The notes under the pieces were generated by a model. That model saw only the letters and a list, made by a program, of their open reading frames with translations, was not told the origin of the DNA and ran no database searches. The translations under genes were made by a program, and so were the position numbers. 62,658 bases of DNA from contig DATFYX010000069.1 in assembly GCA_035314825.1 (NCBI GenBank), positions 1 to 62,658 on the forward strand. The letters are read 5' to 3'. This DNA is from Candidatus Eremiobacteraceae bacterium. Lineage in GTDB: Bacteria; Vulcanimicrobiota; Vulcanimicrobiia; Eremiobacterales; Eremiobacteraceae. Position 1 is the first letter of the stretch; every line of letters starts with the position of its first letter. Positions 43,398-52,461 of the stretch are shown here, one piece after another.

Positions 43398-44582
43398 ATG
43401 AGTCTGACGCGACGCGATTTCATCAAGGCCGGCATCGCCGCCGGCGGCTTGGGACTGCTGCCGCAAACTTTGCCCTCGAAAGCCGCGGCCAAAGACGCGC
43501 TCAAGATCGGCGTCATCCTGCCGTCGAGCGGGGTCTATGCCGAGCTCGGCGATCAGATCGGCAAGGGCATGCGCATGTATTTCGACGAGGTGCGCAACAC
43601 GGCCGGCGGACGCGAGATCGTGATCGTCAACGAGAACGAATCGAGCGACCCCAGCGTGGCGGTTTCCAAGGCCACCAAGCTCATCCAATCCGACAAGGTC
43701 GATCTGCTCGCGGGAATCGTCGCGACGCCGTCCGCCTACGCGATCCGCGATCTCGTCACCGACGCGCAAGTGCCCTTGATCGTCGCCAACGCGGGCGGCG
43801 ATGCGCTGACGCGCGCGCGCAAGAGCCCATACATCTTCCGCACCAGCTTCTCGGCTTGGCAGTTCGCCAACCCGTTGGGCACGTGGGTGGCGGACAAATT
43901 CAGCAAACAGGTCTTCATGATCGCCGCCGACTACGCGTACGGGCGCGAAAGCGCCGCCGATTTCAAAGCCGCATACACCGCGGCCGGCGGCAAGGTGATC
44001 GACGAGGTCTATCCTCCGCTGGGCAGTCCTGACTTCTCCTCCTACATCGCCAAGATCGCGGCCGCCAAGCCCGATGTGCTGTTCGGTTTTCTCGCCGGCA
44101 GCGACGGCGTGATCTTCCTCAAGCAATTCCAGCAGTTCGGCTTGTCCAAGTCGATCAAGCTGGCCGTGATCGGCGATATGGTCGAGGAGAACACGCTGGC
44201 GGCGGTCGGCAACGCGGCCGAAGGCGCCCATAGCTCGCTGCACTGGGCGCTGCTGCTGCGGAATCCGGAGAACGAGCGTTTCGTGCAGGACTATCAGATC
44301 CGTTTCGGCTCCGATGCCAGCGTCTATTCGATGCGCGGTTTCGACACCGCACACGTCATCGTCGACGCGATCAACAAGCTCGACGGCGACACCTCGAACA
44401 AGAAGAAGATGATCGAGGCGTTCGAAGCGGTGAAGTTCGCCAGCCCGCGCGGGCAATTCGAATTCGACCCGGTCACGCACAACGTGGTCCAGGACGTCTA
44501 TCTGCGTGAAGTCGTCCTGACCGGCACGGGCGACCACAACAAGGTCGTGTCCGACCTAGGCCGCATCCGCGACCCGGGCTGA
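43398..44582 (+). CDS. Branched-chain amino-acid type ABC substrate-binding protein
   Basis: A 394-residue type-1 periplasmic binding protein of the LivJ/K family. The N-terminus MSLTRRDFIKAGIAAGGLGLLP is a twin-arginine signal, so export is probably folded through Tat. The mature part starts LKIGVILPSSGVYAELGDQIGKGMRMYFDEV, the usual ligand-pocket strand. GAGGGGA precedes the ATG. The transporter genes follow in order, 39 bp downstream. The ligand may be an amino acid, amide or urea; sequence does not decide. Confidence 0.93.
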   Translation: MSLTRRDFIKAGIAAGGLGLLPQTLPSKAAAKDALKIGVILPSSGVYAELGDQIGKGMRMYFDEVRNTAGGREIVIVNENESSDPSVAVSKATKLIQSDKVDLLAGIVATPSAYAIRDLVTDAQVPLIVANAGGDALTRARKSPYIFRTSFSAWQFANPLGTWVADKFSKQVFMIAADYAYGRESAADFKAAYTAAGGKVIDEVYPPLGSPDFSSYIAKIAAAKPDVLFGFLAGSDGVIFLKQFQQFGLSKSIKLAVIGDMVEENTLAAVGNAAEGAHSSLHWALLLRNPENERFVQDYQIRFGSDASVYSMRGFDTAHVIVDAINKLDGDTSNKKKMIEAFEAVKFASPRGQFEFDPVTHNVVQDVYLREVVLTGTGDHNKVVSDLGRIRDPG

Positions 44583-44621
44583 CAGGCGGCGCAGCGGCCC
44601 GCGGCGCACTCATAGGGCGAC

Positions 44622-45482
44622 GTGCCGCCGCAACTCCTCGAAGTCCAGGGTCTCAACAGCCTGGCGTTCGCCATGCTGTTGTTCCTTTTGGCGGCCGGCT
44701 TCTCGCTGATCTATGGCGTCGGGCGCATCGCGAATCTTGCGCACGGCACGTTCTACATGGTCGGCGCGTACATGGGCTACACGGTCGCGACCAAGACCGG
44801 CAATTTCTGGGCGGCGCTCGCCATCGCCGCATTGCTGGGCGGGGTGCTGGGCTGGCTCGTCGAGCGCCTGCTGCTGCGCCGGCTGCGCGGCCGAGAGCTC
44901 GATCAAGTGCTTTTGACCGTGGGCTTGGCCTTCATCCTCGCCGACGTCATCCGCGCGATCTGGGGCGCGGACATCCGCTCGTCGTCGCCGCCGGCGGTCT
45001 TGAGCGGACTCGTGCCGGTGTTCGGCGTCCAGTACCCCGCGTATCAGCTTTTCGTGATCGTCGTCGGCGTGGTCGCGTTCGCGGCTTTGCAGCTGCTTCT
45101 CCGAAGTCCGCTCGGCGCGCGCGTCCGCGCGGTGACCGCAGATCCGCAGATCGCCGACTCGCTCGGCGTGCCGGCACAAGCCGTCGCGTCGGGCACGTTC
45201 ACAGCGGCGGTCGCACTCGCCGCGTTCGGCGGCGCGGTCGGCGGCCCGATCATCGCGCTCGCGCCCGGCCTGGACCTGCAGATGATGCTGCTCGCCCTCG
45301 TGGTGGTCGTCGTCGGCGGATTGGGCAGCGTCGCCGGCGCATTCGTAGGCGCGATCATCGTCGCAGCGGTGAACGGCTTCGGCTCGCTCTTCTACCCTGA
45401 GTTCGCGCCGTTCTTGATCTTCGCGCTCATGGTCGTCGTGCTCGGCTTCCGGCCGCAGGGACTGCTCGGCAGACGTGGCTGA
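44622..45482 (+). CDS. Branched-chain amino-acid type permease LivH
   Basis: A 286-residue inner-membrane permease with about eight hydrophobic spans. It has LRSPLGARVRAVTADPQIADSLGVPAQAVASGTF, the family loop contacting the ATPase, and GLGSVAGAFVGAIIVAAVNGFG at the end. It starts at GTG 44622 and overlaps livM by 8 bp. Confidence 0.93.
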   Translation: MPPQLLEVQGLNSLAFAMLLFLLAAGFSLIYGVGRIANLAHGTFYMVGAYMGYTVATKTGNFWAALAIAALLGGVLGWLVERLLLRRLRGRELDQVLLTVGLAFILADVIRAIWGADIRSSSPPAVLSGLVPVFGVQYPAYQLFVIVVGVVAFAALQLLLRSPLGARVRAVTADPQIADSLGVPAQAVASGTFTAAVALAAFGGAVGGPIIALAPGLDLQMMLLALVVVVVGGLGSVAGAFVGAIIVAAVNGFGSLFYPEFAPFLIFALMVVVLGFRPQGLLGRRG

Positions 45483-46377
45483 CGCGCGCGCGCGACGCAT
45501 CGCGCTCGGTGCGCTCGTCGTCGCTGCGGCGCTGGCGCCGGCGCTGCTGCACGGGTATGCGCTCTATCTCGCGATCGAGGTCGTGCTTTACGCGATCGCG
45601 GCGGTCGCGCTCGATCTGCTCGTCGGCTACGCGGGTCTGGTGTCGCTCGGGCAGGCCGCGTTTTTCGGGCTGGGCGCCTACGCGGCAGCGATCGTCAGCG
45701 CTCACGCCGGCCCGAATCTCGCGCTGACGCTGGCGGCGGGCTTTGCGGTCGCCGCGTTGTTCGCGGCCATCACCGCGCCATTGTCGCTGCGCAGCGCCGG
45801 TATCTTCTTCCTTATGATAACGCTGGCGTTCGCGCAGCTCGTGTGGGCGACCGCCGACAAGTGGCATTCGGTCTCGGGAGGCAGCGACGGCTTGGTCGTC
45901 CCTCGCTTGCCGTTGAGCGACACGCTCTTCTATCTCATATCTGTGACGCTGCTGCTGTTGATCATCGCCGGTCTTTCGTACTTGCTGCGCACGCCGTTCG
46001 GACGAGTGCTCGAAGCCGCGCGGCAGAGCGAGACGCGCACGCGCGCGTTGGGTCTGTCCGCGTTCTGGTACAAGTACTGGGCGTTCGTGCTCGCCGGCGG
46101 CGTGACCGGCCTCGCGGGAGTGCTGCACGCGCATCATCGCAACTTCGTGAGCCTCGCCGACGTCGACTGGACGAACTCGGTGGTGCTGCTGGTCATGGTC
46201 CTGCTCGGCGGCGCGCGCAGCTTGTGGGGCGGCGTCATCGGCGCAGGCGTGTTCGTCCTGCTGCAGGCCTGGATCAGCTCGCGGACCGACAAATGGGAGA
46301 TGTTCGTCATCGGCGCGGTGCTCATCGTGGTCGTGCTGTTCACACGCCGCGGCCTGTGGAGCCTGGTCAATGCCTGA
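45475..46377 (+). CDS. Branched-chain amino-acid type permease LivM
   Basis: A 300-residue partner permease. The family stretch DLLVGYAGLVSLGQAAFFGLGAYAAA is clear, as is the ATPase-contact loop RTPFGRVLEAARQSETRTRALGLSAFWYKYWAFV. It starts at GTG within the livH stop region and overlaps the ATPase gene by 8 bp, so the whole transporter is translationally coupled. Confidence 0.93.
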   Translation: MADARARRIALGALVVAAALAPALLHGYALYLAIEVVLYAIAAVALDLLVGYAGLVSLGQAAFFGLGAYAAAIVSAHAGPNLALTLAAGFAVAALFAAITAPLSLRSAGIFFLMITLAFAQLVWATADKWHSVSGGSDGLVVPRLPLSDTLFYLISVTLLLLIIAGLSYLLRTPFGRVLEAARQSETRTRALGLSAFWYKYWAFVLAGGVTGLAGVLHAHHRNFVSLADVDWTNSVVLLVMVLLGGARSLWGGVIGAGVFVLLQAWISSRTDKWEMFVIGAVLIVVVLFTRRGLWSLVNA

Positions 46378-47845
46378 GCTGACCGTCGAGTCGCTCGGCA
46401 AGCGTTTCGGCGGCGTGGCCGCGCTCGACGGCGTCAACCTGCGCGTCGAGCGGTCGGAACGTCGCGCGATCATCGGGCCGAACGGCGCCGGCAAGAGCAC
46501 GCTCTTCGCCATCATCAGCGGTGAAGAGACGCCGACGCACGGCAACGTCCACATCGGCCGGCAGCGCACGACGGGCATGCCGCCCGAGCGCGTCGCGCGC
46601 CTGGGGGTCGCGCGTACCTTCCAGACCAGCAGCGTCTTCACCGATTTCAGCGTTCTCGACAACGTCAGAGTGAGCGCGCTGCAGGCGACCGGACACGCGT
46701 GGACCGTCACCGCGCCGCTCGACGCGCTCGCCGATTGCGACGCGGCGGCGTTCAGCGCGCTCGAGGCGGTGGGGCTCGGCGCGAAGGCTCAAGAGCCCGC
46801 GACGGCGCTTTCGCACGGCGAGCTGCGCCAACTGGAGATCGCCGCCGCATTGGTGCAGCGTCCGTCGCTGCTGCTGCTCGACGAGCCGCTCGCAGGATTG
46901 GCCGCATCCGAACGCCGGCGCATCGGCGCGCTGCTCACCGGCCTGCCGCGCGACATCACCGTGCTGCTCATCGAGCACGATCTCGACTTCGCGCAATCTT
47001 TCGCCGAGCGCATGACCGTTCTCGACAACGGCCGCGTGCTCGCCGACGGCGCGACGCGCGACGTGCGCGAGAATCCGGCCGTCCAGGCCGTCTATCTGGG
47101 GACTGGCGCCACCACGCGCGTCGCCGCGCGTACGAGCTTTGCCGAGACGCCATTGCCGCTGCTCGAGGCGATCGGGGTAGAATCCGGATATGGATCGGCA
47201 CGCGTGCTCGACCGGGTATCGCTTGAGATCGCGCGCGGCGAGGTCGTTGCGGTCCTCGGGCGCAACGGCATGGGCAAGAGCACGCTGCTCAACACGCTTA
47301 TCGGCTTCTTACCGCTGCGCGCAGGCAGCGTCACTTTCGACGGTGTCGACGTGTCGCGCGCATCGCCGCTGGCGCGTGCACGCGGCGGCATGGCCTTGGT
47401 GCCGCAGGGGCGGCGGATGCTCTCAGGCCTCACCGTCGGTGAGGAGCTGCGGTTGGGAGCGCGGCCGGGGCCCTGGGACCTGCCACGCATCGCGGCGCTG
47501 TTCCCACGGCTCGCAGAGCGCGAGCGTCAGCCCAGCGAGACGCTGTCCGGCGGCGAGCAGCAGATGGTGGCGATCGCGCGAGCGCTGCTGCGCAACCCGC
47601 TGTTGCTGCTGATGGACGAGCCGAGCGAGGGACTCAGTCCGGCGCTCGTGCGCAGCCTTGAAGGTACGATCGCGGCGCTGCGCGGTGAAGGCGAGACCGT
47701 GCTGCTCGCCGAGCAGAACGTCGACCTGGCGCTGGCCGTCGCCGACCGCGTCTACGTGCTCGAGCACGGCCGAATCGTCGAGCACGAGACAGCGGCAGCG
47801 CTGCGCGCGCATCGCTCTCGCCTCGAGCGCTTCCTCGGCCTTTAA
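46370..47845 (+). CDS. Fused LivG-LivF ATPase
   Basis: A 491-residue protein with two ABC ATPase domains. The first is LivG-type (Walker A GPNGAGKST, signature LSHGELRQLEIA, Walker B LLLLDEPLAGL). The second, from about residue 262, is LivF-type (GRNGMGKST, LSGGEQQMVAIARAL, LLLMDEPSEGLSP). They are normally separate genes; here one chain can supply both nucleotide-binding sites. The LivG signature Gly-Gly is SHG, which is common in that subfamily. It ends at 47845, converging with the beta-barrel gene by 4 bp. Confidence 0.93.
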   Translation: MPELTVESLGKRFGGVAALDGVNLRVERSERRAIIGPNGAGKSTLFAIISGEETPTHGNVHIGRQRTTGMPPERVARLGVARTFQTSSVFTDFSVLDNVRVSALQATGHAWTVTAPLDALADCDAAAFSALEAVGLGAKAQEPATALSHGELRQLEIAAALVQRPSLLLLDEPLAGLAASERRRIGALLTGLPRDITVLLIEHDLDFAQSFAERMTVLDNGRVLADGATRDVRENPAVQAVYLGTGATTRVAARTSFAETPLPLLEAIGVESGYGSARVLDRVSLEIARGEVVAVLGRNGMGKSTLLNTLIGFLPLRAGSVTFDGVDVSRASPLARARGGMALVPQGRRMLSGLTVGEELRLGARPGPWDLPRIAALFPRLAERERQPSETLSGGEQQMVAIARALLRNPLLLLMDEPSEGLSPALVRSLEGTIAALRGEGETVLLAEQNVDLALAVADRVYVLEHGRIVEHETAAALRAHRSRLERFLGL

Positions 47846-48567
47846 CGCGCGACCCGAAAGCGCGCTTCGAGAAGCGCTCCGAAAAACGTGTTACGGTCCG
47901 CCAGCGTGGCCGGCGTGACGAAGTGTGCGGTGTAATTGATCGAGCGCACACCGGCACCGAGCGCGACGCCGCGCAGCTGCCACAGATATTCCGCCGTCAG
48001 ATCGGTGGCCTCGGCGATCTCGCTATCGGCGCCCGGCGGCACGGGATAGCTCCCGAATTGATAGCTCACCGACCCGTGCATCGCCGGCATGAACGCGGCC
48101 CGCAGCTCCACCGTGCCGATCCTCCCGCTCGGCAGATAGGCCAGAGCTTCGTAGCGCCCGCCGGTCACGCGCGATGCAGCCGCCAGCGGCGGCGAGAGCA
48201 GCGACGTCTCTTGGTTGATGACCGTGATGCCGCCGCCGACCCAGTAACGGCCGGTCGGCCCGAGGCTGTAATGCGCGAGCGCGTTGAAGAGGCTGAAGTT
48301 GGTCAGCGGGTGCGGGTAACCGGTGGGGGTGACCAGATATCCGCGCCCGCCGGTCGAGGGAATGCCTTCAAGCGTGACGTCGACCGAATGAAAGCGTTGG
48401 CGCAGCTCCAAGAGCGGCGCGATCCCGTTGAGGGGCACGCTGCCCGCCTGCTCGGCATGGGTGCCATTGACGGTCAACACCTCGAGGCCGATCGTCGTCT
48501 CGGCTCGCGCCGGCGCAGCCGCCAGCGCGACGAGGGCCACCATCAGCAACGCTCGTCTCACGCGCAC
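47842..48567 (-). CDS. Exported outer-membrane beta-barrel-like protein
   Basis: A 241-residue protein with a signal peptide (RRALLMVALVALAAAPARA). The mature part alternates hydrophobic and polar residues in strands (ALAHYSLGPTGRYWVGGGITVI, GSVSYQFGSYPVPPG) and ends LLEARFRVAR, compatible with an eight-stranded barrel. I do not recognise a named family. It follows two sugar and peptidoglycan-precursor genes on the same strand, 12 bp after the nucleotidyltransferase. Confidence 0.7.
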   Translation of the reverse strand: MRVRRALLMVALVALAAAPARAETTIGLEVLTVNGTHAEQAGSVPLNGIAPLLELRQRFHSVDVTLEGIPSTGGRGYLVTPTGYPHPLTNFSLFNALAHYSLGPTGRYWVGGGITVINQETSLLSPPLAAASRVTGGRYEALAYLPSGRIGTVELRAAFMPAMHGSVSYQFGSYPVPPGADSEIAEATDLTAEYLWQLRGVALGAGVRSINYTAHFVTPATLADRNTFFGALLEARFRVAR

Positions 48568-48579
48568 CGCCTACCAGCG

Positions 48580-49566
48580 TCAGCGCGTGAGCGTCGCGGC
48601 GGCGTGCTCGCCGCCTTCGATCACCGCGCCAGGGTCGATGGTGACGCCATTGCCGATCACCGCGTCGCGCACGCGCGCGCCGGCTCCGACCTTGGCGCCG
48701 CTCCAGATGATCGAGCGCTCGACGGTGGCGCCCGCCTCAATGGCCGCGCCGTGACCGATGCACGATGGGGCGACGATCGTGGCGCTTGGATCAACGCGCG
48801 CATCGCGGCCGAGCAGCACGCCGTCGCGAACGACCGCGCCCTCGCCCGGCGTGAGCCGCACGCGGCCTTCGAGCGCGTCGCGGTGGACGCGCCGGTATTC
48901 CGTGGGCGTGCCGACGTCGCACCAATACGCGTCTTGCACCATCCCGAAGAAGCGCTCTTGCGAGCGCAGCAGATGCGGGAACACCTGCTTGCCGAAATCG
49001 TAGAACGTGTTCGCCGGGATGTGTTCGAGCACGCCGGGTTCGAAGATGTAGACTCCGGTGTTGACGAGCTTGCTCAACTCGGTGCCGGGAGCCGGCTTTT
49101 CTTGAAAGCTGCGGATCCGGCCATCCGCGTCGGTCACGACCACGCCGTAGTGGCTGACGTCGGCCGCGCGCGCCAGCACGATCGTGGCCATCGCGTCATG
49201 CGCGCGATGGAAGTCGATAGCAGCGCGCAGGTCGAGCGTGGTCACATCGTCGCAGCCGATGACCGCAAACGTCTCCGTGAAGCGCGCGGCGAGCTGCTTG
49301 ACCGCCCCTGCGCTGCCCATGAGCTCGGTCTCGTGGAGATACGTGACGTTCGCTTTCCAGGCCGATCCGTCGCCGACGAACTGGCGCACCGCGTCGGAGA
49401 AATAATGCACGTTGATCGAGATATCGTCGACGTCGAAACGGCGCAGGTAATCGAGCACGTGCGCGACCACCGGCCGATCGAGCACCGGCACGAGCGGCTT
49501 GGGCAATTTCAGCGTGAGAGGATACAGCCGCGTTGAAAGGCCGCCCGCCAGTATCATACCGCGCAT
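48580..49566 (-). CDS. Sugar-1-phosphate nucleotidyltransferase with C-terminal beta-helix
   Basis: A 328-residue nucleotidyltransferase. The N-terminal signature MILAGGLSTRLYPLTLKLPKPLVPVLDRPV binds the NTP, and VGTPTEYRRVHRD is the usual substrate-side motif. The C-terminus has hexapeptide-type repeats (LLGRDARVDPSATIVAPSCIGHG). It is like GDP-mannose or ADP-glucose pyrophosphorylases. It is a paralog of the protein encoded at 56419-57465. The sugar cannot be told from sequence; its neighbour is a WecG-type transferase, which suggests envelope polysaccharide work. Confidence 0.9.
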   Translation of the reverse strand: MRGMILAGGLSTRLYPLTLKLPKPLVPVLDRPVVAHVLDYLRRFDVDDISINVHYFSDAVRQFVGDGSAWKANVTYLHETELMGSAGAVKQLAARFTETFAVIGCDDVTTLDLRAAIDFHRAHDAMATIVLARAADVSHYGVVVTDADGRIRSFQEKPAPGTELSKLVNTGVYIFEPGVLEHIPANTFYDFGKQVFPHLLRSQERFFGMVQDAYWCDVGTPTEYRRVHRDALEGRVRLTPGEGAVVRDGVLLGRDARVDPSATIVAPSCIGHGAAIEAGATVERSIIWSGAKVGAGARVRDAVIGNGVTIDPGAVIEGGEHAAATLTR

Positions 49567-49576
49567 ATGCGGCCCG

Positions 49577-50356
49577 CTATTTGACCCGGGCGCTCGAAGC
49601 GCCTACCCGCGCGCGCAAAGACTGGCGCAGCGCACGCACCGCGAAGAGCGGCAGCGCGAGCTGGCGGCGGAACCGGCGCGGCTCCCGCGCCAGACGATAG
49701 AGCCATTCGAGACCCGCGGCGCGGATCAGGCGCGGCGCTCTGGGCAGGCGTCCGGCGATCACGTCGAACGAGCCGCCGACGCCGACGCACACCGCCGGCC
49801 CGACGTGCTCCAGATTCTCATGGATGAAGCGCTCTTGGCGCGGAAAGCCAAGACCGACGAGCACTAAGCGCGCGCCCGATGAGTGGATGCGCTGCGCGAT
49901 TGCGGACGCATCGCTATCGGCGAAATAGCCGTGCTCGACGCCCGCGATGCGAAGACCGGGGTAGCGCTGGCGCAGGGCACGGCCCGCATCCGCTGCGACG
50001 CCGTCGGCGCCGCCGAGCAGATACACCGGACGGCCTTTCACTGCGGCGTCGGCGCACAGGCGCTCGAGCAGGTCGATGCCGGCCACGCGTTCGGGCAACG
50101 GTGCTCCGAGCAATCGGGAAGCGGCCACGATGCCCACGGTGTCGGGGACGACGAGATCGGCGGCGTTGATCACGTCGCGGTAACTCGCGTCGTCGTATGC
50201 GAGATTTGCCATTTCGGCGCCCAGCGTCACGACGTGCGCGGCTTTGCGTTGTTCGATAAGATCCGCGATGCGCGCTGCGGCTCCCGCGGCATCGACGCGG
50301 TCCACGCGGCATCCGAGGATCTGCAGCCCCGCGCGTTCGAGCGCGGGTGCGGTCAT
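49577..50356 (-). CDS. WecG/TagA/CpsF-family glycosyltransferase
   Basis: A 259-residue family-26 glycosyltransferase. Motifs include HVVTLGAEMANLAYDD, NAADLVVPDTVGIVAASR, RPVYLLGGADGVA and the strong LVLVGLGFPRQERFIHENLEHVGPAVCVGVGGSFDVIAGRLPRAPR. Such enzymes transfer N-acetylmannosamine or related sugars to lipid-linked carriers for wall or capsule polymers. The start ATG 50354-50356 overlaps the dapA stop. The longer open frame upstream would overlap dapA out of frame. Confidence 0.92.
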   Translation of the reverse strand: MTAPALERAGLQILGCRVDRVDAAGAAARIADLIEQRKAAHVVTLGAEMANLAYDDASYRDVINAADLVVPDTVGIVAASRLLGAPLPERVAGIDLLERLCADAAVKGRPVYLLGGADGVAADAGRALRQRYPGLRIAGVEHGYFADSDASAIAQRIHSSGARLVLVGLGFPRQERFIHENLEHVGPAVCVGVGGSFDVIAGRLPRAPRLIRAAGLEWLYRLAREPRRFRRQLALPLFAVRALRQSLRARVGASSARVK

Positions 50357-51249
50357 ACGGTCGAGTGGACCCGGTCGCGCCACGGCGCAAGCGCGCGATC
50401 GAGCGCGCGCTCCTGCTCGGGGGTCAACGCGCACAGCGGCGGGCGGCACGCGCCGGTAGCGAACCCGAAGCGCTGCATCGCCGCCTTCACCGGGATGGGG
50501 CTGGTCACTGCGAACAGCGCCTTGATGAGCGGCAGCACCGCCTGATGAAGCTGTGCCGCCTGCAAGACATCACCGTCCGCATAGGCGTCGCACATGGCGC
50601 GGATCTCATCTCCCGCGACATGGCTGGCGACGCTGACCACGCCACAGCCGCCGATCGCCATGATCGGCAGGGTCAGGTGGTCGTCACCCGAGTAGACGTC
50701 GAAGTCTTTGGCGACTTTGGTGATGAGCTCGCCGATCTGCATGAGATCGCCGCTCGACTCTTTGACGCCCGCGATGCGCGGATGATCGCTCAGCGTGGCG
50801 ATCGTCTCCGGCAGGATGTTGACCGCCGTGCGGCCGGGGATGTTGTAGATCACGATCGGGATCTCGACCGCGTCGGCGATCGCGCTGAAATGTCCGATAA
50901 GGCCGGCCTGAGGCGGCTTATTATAGTAGGGCCCCACCACGAGGAGCGCGTCGACGCCACAGGCCTGTGCCTGCTTGCTCAGCTCGATCGAGTGGTGCGT
51001 GTCGTTGCCGCCGGTGTTGGCGATGACCTTGGCGCGTCCGCCGATCTCGGCGACGATCTCGCGGAACAGCTTGACCTTCTCATCGTCGCGCAGCGTCGGC
51101 GACTCGCCTGTCGTGCCCGCGAGCACGAGTCCGGTGCTGCCGCGTTCGCATAACCAGCTTGCGAGACGGCGCGCTTCAGGGTAGTCGACGGAGCCATCGT
51201 CGCGCATGGGTGTGATCATCGCGGTGACGACCGGTCCGAAACGTGCCAT
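50353..51249 (-). CDS. dapA: 4-hydroxy-tetrahydrodipicolinate synthase
   Basis: Condenses pyruvate and aspartate semialdehyde in lysine/DAP synthesis. The 298 residues form a TIM barrel with GSTGLVLAGTTGESPTL, the Tyr motif IVIYNIPGRTA and the Schiff-base Lys in IAGVKESSGD. It is 9 bp after lysC. With asd and dapB it forms a nearly complete aspartate-to-DAP front end on the minus strand. Confidence 0.97.
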   Translation of the reverse strand: MARFGPVVTAMITPMRDDGSVDYPEARRLASWLCERGSTGLVLAGTTGESPTLRDDEKVKLFREIVAEIGGRAKVIANTGGNDTHHSIELSKQAQACGVDALLVVGPYYNKPPQAGLIGHFSAIADAVEIPIVIYNIPGRTAVNILPETIATLSDHPRIAGVKESSGDLMQIGELITKVAKDFDVYSGDDHLTLPIMAIGGCGVVSVASHVAGDEIRAMCDAYADGDVLQAAQLHQAVLPLIKALFAVTSPIPVKAAMQRFGFATGACRPPLCALTPEQERALDRALAPWRDRVHSTV

Positions 51250-51258
51250 GAGATCCGC

Positions 51259-52461
51259 CTATCCTAGTTCGAAGTGCCGGTGCAGTGCGGTTTCGGCGGC
51301 GGCTGCCTGCGCCCCCGGCACCAGGATCGAGATGGTGATGTTGGAGTCGGTCGAGTGGATGATGGGCACGCCGGCGTCCATCAGCGCCCGCACGACCTGA
51401 TACATCACGCCGGGCGTACCGCGCATGCCGGCGCCGACGATCGAGATCTTCGCGCAGTCGCGCGTGAAGCGCAAGCTGAGCGGCAGCTTCTCTAGACAGA
51501 CGCGGGCGTTGTGCAAATCGTCGCCCGGCACGCAGAAGAAGAAACCGGCGCGATTGACGTTGACGCAGTCGATGCTGATGCGCTCGTCCTTGAGCACGCG
51601 CAGGGCATCCAGTTCCCAGCCGCCGGGCATGGCGGCAGCCTCGGGCACCGCGTGCAAGAACGCGTAGCCGGTGATGGTCGCGATGCCGCTGACCGGCTTA
51701 CCGGGCTCGATCGTCCGGTCGGCCTCGATGTCGGTGCCGGCGCCCGAGCGCAGTCCGCGCACCGAGTAGGAGGTCTTCTCTTCACGCGCCATCTGAGCCG
51801 CGCGATCGTGCATGACCGATGCGCCGTTCGCGGCGAGCTCGTCAGCCTCTTCGAACGTCAGCTCGCCGACCGTGTGCGCTTTCGCCACGCGCTTCGGGTC
51901 GGCCGTCATCACGCCGTCGACGTCGGTGAAGATCTCGCAGCGCACGTTGCCGAGCGCGGTGGCCAAGGCGACGGCGGTGAGGTCGCTGCCGCCTCGGCCC
52001 AGTGTGGTGATCGCCCCATCAGGTGAGATGCCTTGGAAGCCGGCGATGACCGGCACGTGACCCGCGCCGAGCCGCGCGCGAACGGGAAGCGGATCGGTGC
52101 GCACGATGCGCGCATCGCCGTGGCGTTTGTCCGTGTGGATACCGGCCTGCCCGCCGGTCATCGCGCGCGCGGGCACGCCTTGTTCCTCGAGCAGGCTGGC
52201 GAAGATGGCCGCGCTGATGGCTTCGCCGCTCGACGCGAGCAGATCGCGGTTGGCGCCGACCCGGCCCGGAGCCAACCCGAGCAGCGTGTCAGTCGAATAT
52301 GGATCGGGCCGGCGGCCGATCGCCGACACGATGATGACCGGATGTTTGCCGGCGGCGATCTCCTCTTTGACGCGTTGCACTGCGGTGCGGCGCAGCTCGT
52401 CCGTCGCGAGCGACGATCCGCCGAACTTCATGACGACGATCTCGGCTGCGGTGTTCTTCAT
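51259..52461 (-). CDS. lysC: Aspartate kinase
   Basis: Phosphorylates aspartate, the entry to lysine, threonine and methionine synthesis. A 400-residue protein with VVMKFGGSSLA, LGRGGSDLTAVALA and FTDVDGVMTADPK. C-terminal ACT-type regulatory segments are at about 285-400 (ALRVLKDERISIDCVNVN; CAKISIVGAGMRGTPGVM), so feedback control by an end product is likely. ATG 52459-52461 overlaps the asd stop. The longer frame upstream is not needed. Confidence 0.97.
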   Translation of the reverse strand: MKNTAAEIVVMKFGGSSLATDELRRTAVQRVKEEIAAGKHPVIIVSAIGRRPDPYSTDTLLGLAPGRVGANRDLLASSGEAISAAIFASLLEEQGVPARAMTGGQAGIHTDKRHGDARIVRTDPLPVRARLGAGHVPVIAGFQGISPDGAITTLGRGGSDLTAVALATALGNVRCEIFTDVDGVMTADPKRVAKAHTVGELTFEEADELAANGASVMHDRAAQMAREEKTSYSVRGLRSGAGTDIEADRTIEPGKPVSGIATITGYAFLHAVPEAAAMPGGWELDALRVLKDERISIDCVNVNRAGFFFCVPGDDLHNARVCLEKLPLSLRFTRDCAKISIVGAGMRGTPGVMYQVVRALMDAGVPIIHSTDSNITISILVPGAQAAAAETALHRHFELG

